DNA of 5,045 bases. Origin: Planctomycetia bacterium. GTDB lineage: Bacteria > Planctomycetota > Phycisphaerae > Phycisphaerales > UBA1924. Below the pieces are notes generated by a model, which was given only the letters and a program-made list of their open reading frames with translations, ran no database searches and was not told the DNA's origin. Both the position numbers and the translations under genes were made by a program. Position 1 is the first letter of the stretch. Every line of letters starts with the position of its first letter. The DNA lies in assembly GCA_005776545.1 (NCBI GenBank), contig SXOY01000376.1:1-5045 (forward strand). Reading direction: 5' to 3'. Of this stretch, positions 1-5,045 are shown in pieces.

Positions 1-843
1 GATCAATTGCATTCGAGATTGACAGATTCGGGCGGCTTGGGTGCGCACAATTCGAACCGGTATGTGCATCTGGTGACAGAAACACTAACGCACGCATTCG
101 CGGATCGGTCGCGGTTTCTGAATGACCCGGAATGTCCAACGTGTCCAAAGGTGGATGTCGCGGGGCTCACAGATTCGGCAATGTTGGCGGCACGAGCGAA
201 ATCGATCAATCCGGAGACCAAAACGGTTCACACCAATTTCGGAGTGCAGCAAAAAGATGATGGCGGGACAAGTCACTTCTGTGTCGTTGATGATCAAGGC
301 AACGCTGTTGCGTGTACCGAGACGATCAATCTGGTGTTCGGTTCATTGCTGATGGTGGAGCAATTTGGAATCGTGCTCAACAATCAGATGGATGATTTTA
401 CTACGCAGCCGGGAAAACCAAATGCGTTCGGCCTGACGCAATCGCCGCGGAATGCACCTGCGCCGCTCAAGAGACCGCTGTCGAGTATGACGCCGACCGT
501 GATACTCAAGGGTGGCGAAGTTGAAATAGTCGCGGGTGCCTCTGGAGGCCCACGCATAATTTCCGGGACCATTGAATCGATTCTGAATGTGCTCTACTTC
601 GACACATCGGCGGAAGAAGCGGTAGGTCTGCCGCGGTTTCATCACCAGTATCTGCCAGACAAGCTCGAATTTGAAGAATCATGGAAAGATGCTGCACGCG
701 ATGAGGCAATGCAGAAGCTGGGGTACACACTCAGCACAACGAAAGCGGTTGGCAATGTGCAGTTGATTCGAAGAGCTAAGTCTGGAAATGGACTCGATGC
801 CGCGTGCGATCCGCGCAAGGGTGGCAAGCCAGCCGGGAACTGA
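1..843 (+). CDS. ggt: Gamma-glutamyltransferase (glutathione hydrolase), C-terminal part, 5' end outside window
   Basis: This enzyme cleaves the gamma-glutamyl bond of glutathione and related compounds and passes the glutamyl group to water or an amino acceptor; bacterial forms are usually periplasmic or secreted. The frame is open from base 1, so the gene is truncated by the window edge; residues are counted from that first codon. Known family features seen in order: the end of the large subunit (HNSNRYVHL, then a FADRS motif); the processing and nucleophile Thr90 in GGTSHF; Thr108 and Asn110 in TETIN; NNQMDDF with Asp132; RPLSSM with Ser161-Ser162; the oxyanion Gly182-Gly183 in SGGPRII; and PRFHHQ. 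About 190 residues follow the nucleophile, as in the E. coli enzyme, so the small subunit is complete and about 300 N-terminal residues are missing. The segment between DDF and RPLSS is as long as the E. coli lid loop, with Phe143 where E. coli has the lid tyrosine. The signal peptide cannot be seen. All key residues are intact, so it should be active. A cephalosporin-acylase-like relative is a less likely alternative. Confidence 0.95.
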   Translation, partial: DQLHSRLTDSGGLGAHNSNRYVHLVTETLTHAFADRSRFLNDPECPTCPKVDVAGLTDSAMLAARAKSINPETKTVHTNFGVQQKDDGGTSHFCVVDDQGNAVACTETINLVFGSLLMVEQFGIVLNNQMDDFTTQPGKPNAFGLTQSPRNAPAPLKRPLSSMTPTVILKGGEVEIVAGASGGPRIISGTIESILNVLYFDTSAEEAVGLPRFHHQYLPDKLEFEESWKDAARDEAMQKLGYTLSTTKAVGNVQLIRRAKSGNGLDAACDPRKGGKPAGN

Positions 844-844
844 T

Positions 845-1720
845 TCAAGCCTTCATATACAAATGCACAGCCATTGTGCCGTAGATGTGCGTTTCCGGGC
901 CTTTCGCGCCGATGAGCTTCACGCTTACGGGTTCGCCAGTAGTTTCCGGCGGCGGGCTTGATTTCGCAGTTGCGGATGCAATTGCCGCCTGAGCTTCATC
1001 GAGTGCATCGAGTTTGTCAATTTCCTCATCGGTGAGTGAATCCAGGTCGAGTTCGACGTAGTCACTCGTTTCATCACCATCACCAAGATCAATGGGGTCC
1101 GGTTCTGCGGGTTTCCTCTTGAACTTCTTTTCGCGTTCCTCGCGCTCGAGCTCACGCATGCTCCAGCGCTTGCCGCCCTTCTTGCGTTTTGGTTGCGGGT
1201 CAGGAGCTTCCTCCTGATTTGGACCAAAGAAGAATGGATGCGGCACGCGGAGGACCAGGAAGCCATCATCAGAGAGACACTGAATGAGCTTTTCAGCTTG
1301 GAGTTTCACGCGTTGCCAGCCAAGTGGTTCCTGGACCATCGGATACGGCGGATCGAGCAGCACCAGAGTGACCGGGCGTGGGCAGCGCGAAAGTGCGCCA
1401 GCCCCAAGTGCATCGCCTTCAAAGATCTCGATCTTGTCGAGTACGCCCAGGTTCTCGGCGTTCTGGCGCAGAACCTTGGCCATCGCCTTGTCTTTCTCAA
1501 CGAACACAGCTTTCGCGGCTCCGCGGCTTATTGCTTCGAGGCCAAAGCTGCCAGTGCCCGAAAACGTGTCGAAGATCAAGGCCCCTTGAGTGTGGCCTCG
1601 AAAAAGGCCGAACAGTGATTCGCGGACGCGCGCGGGCATCGGTCGCGTTATAGCGGTTTCTGGCGGCGAGAGGAGGCGGCGACCACGAAGTTCGCCACCG
1701 ATGATGCGCATATGAGACAT
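845..1720 (-). CDS. rsmD: 16S rRNA (guanine(966)-N(2))-methyltransferase RsmD family, with charged insertion
   Basis: RsmD uses S-adenosylmethionine to methylate N2 of a guanine in the 16S rRNA of the small subunit (G966 in E. coli). Seen in the 291-residue product: the typical start MRIIGGELRGRRL; RVRESLF at 31-37; the SAM-binding strand and glycine loop IFDTFSGTGSFG at 49-60; acidic VFVEKD at 72-77; EGDAL at 101-105; and the catalytic DPPY at 123-126. The usual family length is about 180-200 residues. The excess is residues ~166-267, a Lys/Arg-rich then Asp/Glu-rich stretch that looks disordered, after which the protein returns to a plausible last strand (HIYGTMAVHLY, 278-288). The start chosen is ATG at 1718-1720; ATG at 1709-1711 is equally possible. 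An in-frame ATG at 1775-1777 is rejected because its leader would be encoded by the terminator hairpin and poly-T tract. No clear Shine-Dalgarno precedes the start. The stop lies one base from the stop of convergent ggt. The family call is firm; the exact target base is inferred. Confidence 0.92.
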   Translation of the reverse strand: MSHMRIIGGELRGRRLLSPPETAITRPMPARVRESLFGLFRGHTQGALIFDTFSGTGSFGLEAISRGAAKAVFVEKDKAMAKVLRQNAENLGVLDKIEIFEGDALGAGALSRCPRPVTLVLLDPPYPMVQEPLGWQRVKLQAEKLIQCLSDDGFLVLRVPHPFFFGPNQEEAPDPQPKRKKGGKRWSMRELEREEREKKFKRKPAEPDPIDLGDGDETSDYVELDLDSLTDEEIDKLDALDEAQAAIASATAKSSPPPETTGEPVSVKLIGAKGPETHIYGTMAVHLYMKA

Positions 1721-1748
1721 AGCTAGAGGGTAGTTCGAGTACGCGGGC

Positions 1749-1789
1749 AAAAAAAACAAACCCGTCGATGCGTGCATCGAGCGGGTTTG
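1749..1789 (-). terminator. Rho-independent terminator after the unknown gene
   Basis: Read on the minus strand, CAAACCCG pairs with CGGGTTTG, and next to the loop TCGATG pairs with CATCGA. That gives 14 base pairs with one bulged base (1781) and a 4-base loop (1771-1774). Eight consecutive T residues (1749-1756) follow the stem directly. This is a textbook intrinsic terminator, 36 bases beyond the stop codon of the 1826-2470 gene. Read on the plus strand it lacks a good T tract, so it acts in one direction. It ends 28 bases before the rsmD start codon. Confidence 0.9.
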
Positions 1790-1815
1790 CTCCCTCTTTG
1801 TCGGGTTCGACGCGA

Positions 1816-1836
1816 TCTGGACGTTTCAAGTCCAGA
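1816..1836 (-). other. Hairpin spanning the stop codon of the unknown gene
   Basis: TCTGGAC (1816-1822) and GTCCAGA (1830-1836) form a perfect 7-base-pair stem with a 7-base loop (1823-1829). On the minus strand the TGA stop of the upstream gene (1826-1828) sits in the loop. No T tract follows, so it is not a terminator by itself. It lies about 26 bases before the terminator stem and may protect the mRNA 3' end, or it may be chance. Confidence 0.4.
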
Positions 1837-2470
1837 GCGTGTCGATGTTGTATCTGATAAAGCTGGGGTTCTGAATTCCGGTGACAACAGACCAGAACGG
1901 TTCGCCGCCATCGTCGTCCGGTGCCCAGTGATTGAACTGGCTCGCCGGATCTTCGCCATAAAGATCAAGCAGACTCGAACCCAGGAAGATGGCCCGCTGC
2001 AGGAACAACAGGTCATCCGTCACATACTCGGCCTCAGCTGCGACGCCCGCGATGCAATCTGCCAGTCGACCAAAGAGCGTGCGATTGGCCTTCAGAAGCA
2101 CATCTGCATCATGCCAGATGTAGTAGCGATACTTGCTGGGAGTTCGTACCGCGTTGACCGCGCGTTGACGTAGCAAGCTGGTGATTCCCATTGACCCATC
2201 GATGCGGCGAAGGAGCTGTGGACCCGGAATCTGGCGTTCGATCTGCTGGCAAAAGGAGTCCAGATCGGTAATAAATTGACCGTGGAGAATACAGACTTCA
2301 GTATCACGTTGGCGGGATAGAAACGATGCGAGCGCACTTGCGAACTCGACCCGGCGTCTTGGAAACTCCGAATAGGCAACCAGGTGCGCCTCATCCGTGA
2401 GTTGTACGATTTCAGGCTGCCACTCAATTGGCTTGAGCGGTAACCCGGAATGTTTTGGAAGCGCACTCAT
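1826..2470 (-). CDS. Uncharacterised soluble protein, about 214 residues
   Basis: I do not recognise this protein. Support for a real gene: an open frame of over 640 bases, a normal-looking amino-acid composition, a flanking upstream stop, and a strong terminator just past its stop codon. It has no signal peptide or membrane segment. The visible pattern is alternating strands and helices: a likely strand-loop-helix at TEVCILHG...DLDSFCQQIERQI (about residues 57-80), a helix near GITSLLRQRAVNAV, then a hydrophobic strand ending in aspartates (YRYYIWHDADVLL, about 114-126), a long helix, LLFLQRAIFLGSSLLDLYG, and an acidic turn (APDDDGGEPFW) near the C-terminus. The strand ending in HDAD resembles a Walker B position, but no Walker A lysine loop is present. 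The first strand-helix also faintly recalls barstar. Neither is strong enough to name. Start: an in-frame TGA lies two codons before the upstream ATG (2480-2482). The Shine-Dalgarno-like GAAGG abuts that ATG with no spacing but is 12 bases from the ATG at 2468-2470, which I prefer. Confidence 0.75.
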   Translation of the reverse strand: MSALPKHSGLPLKPIEWQPEIVQLTDEAHLVAYSEFPRRRVEFASALASFLSRQRDTEVCILHGQFITDLDSFCQQIERQIPGPQLLRRIDGSMGITSLLRQRAVNAVRTPSKYRYYIWHDADVLLKANRTLFGRLADCIAGVAAEAEYVTDDLLFLQRAIFLGSSLLDLYGEDPASQFNHWAPDDDGGEPFWSVVTGIQNPSFIRYNIDTLWT

Positions 2471-2482
2471 ACCACGGCCCAT

Positions 2483-2487
2483 CCTTC
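2483..2487 (-). promoter_or_regulatory. Weak ribosome binding site that decides the start of the unknown gene
   Basis: On the minus strand this reads GAAGG. It directly touches the ATG at 2480-2482, leaving no spacing, but sits 12 bases before the ATG at 2468-2470. The spacing favours the second ATG, giving a protein beginning MSALPK. The match to the anti-Shine-Dalgarno sequence is partial, so the choice is tentative. Confidence 0.4.
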
Positions 2488-2534
2488 AGAGCGTCTACAC
2501 CACCCTGACTGTTTGGCCGGCCCCCCCGGTTACC

Positions 2535-2557
2535 CTCACAGGACCCACCCTGTAGAG
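2535..2557 (-). other. Candidate leader hairpin upstream of the unknown gene
   Basis: CTC-ACAGG (2535-2542) pairs with CCTGT-A-GAG (2549-2557), forming eight base pairs with one bulged A (2554) and a 6-base loop. It lies 65 bases before the preferred start codon, in what would be the 5' leader if transcription begins near 2690. On the minus strand a G-rich run (complement of the C7 tract at 2521-2527) follows instead of T residues, so it is not an intrinsic terminator. No known riboswitch class is recognised. Confidence 0.25.
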
Positions 2558-2699
2558 TCATCCCAAACCCCGTTCCTACACCTCAAATATGCACGGTAAT
2601 TGCGCCAATGCCATCTATTCGATGTAACAGACCTCAAAAACCGGATATTCCTACTGCCTTATTGGACCAACATGTTGTCGGTTATAGGACAGTGGTACC

Positions 2700-2728
2700 A
2701 TTCTACCCTAAATAGGTGGTTTCCACAA
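2700..2728 (-). promoter_or_regulatory. Possible sigma70-type promoter for the unknown gene
   Basis: On the minus strand TTGTGG (2723-2728) and TAGAAT (2700-2705) are separated by exactly 17 bases. The -10 box matches TATAAT at five of six positions; the -35 box matches TTGACA at only three. It would give a 5' leader of roughly 220 bases before the gene at 1826-2470. The surrounding stretch is visibly richer in A and T than the genes. Such matches also occur by chance in AT-richer DNA. Confidence 0.3.
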
Positions 2729-2804
2729 CTCGGGATTCACCAATTTCACATTTCCTTTATCTGGGAATCGAAGCTGAGAATCGCTATGTGATGTACAAAC
2801 CGGT

Positions 2805-5045
2805 CTAGATATTGAAGTACTTGGCCTGTGGGTGGTGGATGATGATGGCACTGGTACTCTGCTCGGGGTCGATTTGCCAGTTCTCTGTCAGGTTGCAACC
2901 GATGCGACTTGGGTCCAAGAGCTTCCAGAGTTTGGCCTGGTCAGACATGTCGGGGCACGCATGATAACCGAAGCTGTAGCGGCTGCCTCGGTAGTGCTGG
3001 GTAAAGAGGTCCCTCACTCGAGGCGCATCTTCGCCTGTGATTCCCAGTTCCTGCCGCATGCGCTTGTGCCAGAACTCCGCGAGTGCTTCGGCGGTCTCTA
3101 CTCCCAGTCCGTGTAAGTAAAGGTAGTTGGTGTAATCGTCGGCTTCGAAGAGCTTGCGGGCAGCTTCGCTGGCGCGGGAGCCCATCGTGACGCAGTGCAG
3201 GCCGAGGACATCGAACTTGCCAGCAGTGGTGGGCAGAATGAAGTCAGAAATACAGAGTCGGCGGCGATCATGCTGGCGCGGGAATCGGAACCGTTCAATT
3301 TCGCGTGGATTGTCCTGTGTGCTGGTTGGGTCCCAGATGATCAGGTCATCGCCGTTGCTGTTGCAGGGGAAGTAGCCGTAAGTAACTGCGGGCCGCAAAA
3401 TCGCTTCCTCGCGGCATCTCGTTTTGAGTTCTTCAAAAATCGGTTGGATCTTGTCCTCGAGAAGTGCCTCGTAATCGCTATCGGACAGCGCGCCCTTCTT
3501 GATCTGCCATTGGCCGCGGAACAGGGCGACTGGGTTGATGAATGGGTAGATATTGTCGAGGTCGATGTCGGTGACCACTCGCGAGCCCCAGAACGGCGGC
3601 GTGGGAATCTGCGATGCGGCGAGAATCTCGACATCAGAGCGTGTGCCTTGTTGAGAGGGCTGGTCTTTGGTTGCTTCGAACGCATCAACACGTCGACCTT
3701 GGTCTGCGCGGCTGCGAGCGATGACCTCCTCCGCATTCGTGCGCTTGCGCTGGCGTTCTTCGATCGCAATGTTCAGTGTCGCGCTGCCGCCCGACATGAG
3801 CTGATCCATCGTCGAAAGGCCTTCAAACGCATCTTTTCCGTAGAACAGTTCACCGTCGTACACAGAGCGAAGATGGCCTTCGCAGTAGTGACGAGTGAGG
3901 GCCGCGCCACCGAGCAAAACTGGAACCTCGATGCCGAGCTTGTTGAGTTCCTGGAGATTCTCTTCCATCACGTTGACGGATTTTACGAGCAGGCCCGACA
4001 TGCCGATCGCATCAGCGTTGGTCTTGCGCCATGATTCAACGATGGCAGTGAGTGGTTGCTTGATGCCAATGTTGTGCACTGTGTAGCCGTTGTTGCTGAG
4101 GATGATGTCGACCAGATTTTTGCCGATGTCGTGCACATCGCCCTTGACCGTTGCGAGCACAATCGAGCCCTTGCTCGAACCCGCGGCCTTCGCCATGAAC
4201 TTCTCAAGGTGAGTCACCGCGGCCTTCATGACCTCTGCGCTTTGGAGCACAAATGGGAGCTGCATCTGGCCAGAGCCAAAGAGTTCGCCGATGGTTTTCA
4301 TGCCGCCGAGCAGGTGATCGTTGATGATTTCCAGCGGCGAGTATTTCTGGCGTGCTTCATCGAGACATTCGATGAGGCCCTGTTTTTCGCCATCGACAAT
4401 GTGGCTTGCAAGGCGTTCTTCCAGACTCGCAAGTGTTCGCTGCTGCGGTGATTTCGCGGGCGACTGCGCATCTTGAAACAGCGCGACAAACGCGTGAAGG
4501 GGATCGAAGCCTTCGCGGCGGCGGTCATAGATCAAATCCATCGCCGCATCCCACTGGGCAATTTCGATCTTGTTCCGCGGCAAGATCTTCGAAAAGTGCA
4601 GGATCGCACTGGTGAGCCCCGCTTCCTGAAGTTCGTGCAGGAACACGCTGTTGAGGACGACTCGTGCCGCGGGAGCAAGGCCGAAAGAGACATTGGAAAG
4701 ACCAACTGTGGTCTGGCTATCCGGCAGCGCCTTGCTGATGAGTCGGACGCCTTCAATGGTTTCAAGCCCGGAGCGGCGGTCGCTCTCCATTCCGGTGGAG
4801 ATTGGAAGCACCAGCGGATCAAAGATGAGGTCAGCGGGCTTTAGACCGTGAACTCTGGTCGCACGATCAAATGCACGTTGAGCGATCGCGAGCTTGCGAT
4901 CAGCCGTGCGGGCCATCGATGCTTCTTTGTCTTCATCGATGGAGCCGATGACCAGACCCGCGCCATAGGTACGAGCAAGTTCGCAGACAATGTCGAACTT
5001 GTGTTCGCCTTCTTCAAAATTGCCGCTGTTAATGATGCATTTGCC
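2805..5045 (-). CDS. metH: Cobalamin-dependent methionine synthase, C-terminal 746 residues, 5' end outside window
   Basis: MetH transfers a methyl group from methyltetrahydrofolate through cobalamin to homocysteine, giving methionine in the cytoplasm. The frame is open through base 5045 and the peptide before the ATG at 4914-4916 is clearly MetH (GKCIINSGNF..., IGSIDEDKEA), so that ATG is internal and the gene is cut by the edge. Domains, counted from the first visible residue: end of the folate-binding barrel (1 to ~193, with GLSNVSFGL and SKILP); helical cobalamin cap (~203-290, with MKTIGELFGSGQMQLPFV); cobalamin-binding Rossmann domain (~293-418) with DVHDIG at 303-308, whose His305 is the cobalt ligand, plus GMSGLL and LLGGAAL; a polar linker; and the reactivation domain (~484-746) that binds S-adenosylmethionine, with RYSFGYHACPD at 689-699. 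Linker (PTPPFWG) and reactivation motifs fit the actinobacterial/cyanobacterial subtype. The homocysteine domain is not visible. His695 replaces the proline usual in GYPACP. All other key residues seen are intact. Confidence 0.97.
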   Translation of the reverse strand, partial: GKCIINSGNFEEGEHKFDIVCELARTYGAGLVIGSIDEDKEASMARTADRKLAIAQRAFDRATRVHGLKPADLIFDPLVLPISTGMESDRRSGLETIEGVRLISKALPDSQTTVGLSNVSFGLAPAARVVLNSVFLHELQEAGLTSAILHFSKILPRNKIEIAQWDAAMDLIYDRRREGFDPLHAFVALFQDAQSPAKSPQQRTLASLEERLASHIVDGEKQGLIECLDEARQKYSPLEIINDHLLGGMKTIGELFGSGQMQLPFVLQSAEVMKAAVTHLEKFMAKAAGSSKGSIVLATVKGDVHDIGKNLVDIILSNNGYTVHNIGIKQPLTAIVESWRKTNADAIGMSGLLVKSVNVMEENLQELNKLGIEVPVLLGGAALTRHYCEGHLRSVYDGELFYGKDAFEGLSTMDQLMSGGSATLNIAIEERQRKRTNAEEVIARSRADQGRRVDAFEATKDQPSQQGTRSDVEILAASQIPTPPFWGSRVVTDIDLDNIYPFINPVALFRGQWQIKKGALSDSDYEALLEDKIQPIFEELKTRCREEAILRPAVTYGYFPCNSNGDDLIIWDPTSTQDNPREIERFRFPRQHDRRRLCISDFILPTTAGKFDVLGLHCVTMGSRASEAARKLFEADDYTNYLYLHGLGVETAEALAEFWHKRMRQELGITGEDAPRVRDLFTQHYRGSRYSFGYHACPDMSDQAKLWKLLDPSRIGCNLTENWQIDPEQSTSAIIIHHPQAKYFNI

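Larger units (their letters stand above)
2471..2804. other. Intergenic region between metH and the unknown gene
   Basis: About 330 bases lie between the stop of metH and the preferred start of the next minus-strand gene. The part nearest metH (about 2600-2800) is AT-richer than the genes; the part nearest the unknown gene is GC-rich, with a GGCCGGCC palindrome (2515-2522) running into seven C residues. It holds the weak promoter-like pair, the small hairpin and the ribosome binding site listed separately. I see no convincing intrinsic terminator after metH, no tRNA and no recognisable riboswitch. A 63-codon open frame on the plus strand (2600-2791) begins with TTG and has no sign of being a gene. 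Confidence 0.6.

Noticed and set aside
1..4. GATC at the first bases as a cloning-site junction
   Set aside because: A four-base match at an arbitrary window edge is not evidence of an artificial junction, and the ggt frame runs through it.
1193..1618. 141-codon plus-strand open frame opposite rsmD
   Set aside because: It overlaps the conserved SAM-binding and DPPY regions of rsmD on the other strand and has no recognisable content of its own.
1721..1777. N-terminal extension of RsmD from the ATG at 1775-1777
   Set aside because: The extension would be encoded by the terminator hairpin and its poly-T tract (giving a Leu-Phe-Phe-Leu run), while the family's usual N-terminus begins at MRIIGG.
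2590..2607. Sigma54-like element on the minus strand (TGGCGC ... TGCA)
   Set aside because: The distance between the GG and GC elements is 12 bases rather than the required 10.
2600..2791. 63-codon plus-strand open frame in the intergenic region
   Set aside because: It starts with TTG, lacks a ribosome binding site, has a composition rich in Trp, His and Phe unlike the neighbouring proteins, and shows no known motif.
3195..4034. 279-codon open frame on the plus strand antisense to metH
   Set aside because: It lies wholly inside metH, its product shows no recognisable motif, and long antisense frames are expected opposite a gene with this codon bias. MetH motifs on the other strand are unambiguous.
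4914..4916. ATG as the start of metH
   Set aside because: The same frame continues to the window edge and encodes typical MetH sequence (GKCIINS, IGSIDEDKEA), so this methionine is internal.

Overview
The window carries two complete bacterial genes and two genes cut by its edges. It is coding-dense, with GC content in the mid-50s by eye and weak or absent Shine-Dalgarno sequences. The MetH activation domain resembles the subtype I associate with actinobacterial, cyanobacterial and some environmental MetH proteins (RYSFGY / PTPPFWG type). The overall style suggests an environmental bacterium, possibly a planctomycete. That placement is an impression only; there is no rRNA or other marker here to confirm it.

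Layout. Positions 1-843 (+) hold the C-terminal half of a gamma-glutamyltransferase, including the autoprocessing threonine and the whole small subunit. One base later and convergent, 845-1720 (-) encodes an RsmD-family 16S rRNA guanine-N2 methyltransferase with a highly charged insertion of about 100 residues. Upstream of it on the same strand lies a very clear Rho-independent terminator (1749-1789, read on the minus strand). This belongs to the preceding minus-strand gene (1826-2470), a soluble protein of about 214 residues that I do not recognise. Positions 2471-2804 are non-coding, with only weak promoter-like and hairpin signals. Positions 2805-5045 (-) hold the last 746 residues of cobalamin-dependent methionine synthase MetH; its N-terminus lies beyond the right edge.

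How the genes relate. Nothing ties the four genes into one pathway. GGT acts in glutathione and gamma-glutamyl metabolism, MetH makes methionine and so feeds S-adenosylmethionine, and RsmD uses S-adenosylmethionine to modify the small ribosomal subunit. The terminator and the 300-base gap argue that metH, the unknown gene and rsmD are separate transcription units. I see no mobile element, CRISPR array, tRNA, rRNA or phage gene. The points most worth following up are the RsmD insertion, the unrecognised protein, and the terminator placed only 28 bases before the rsmD start codon.
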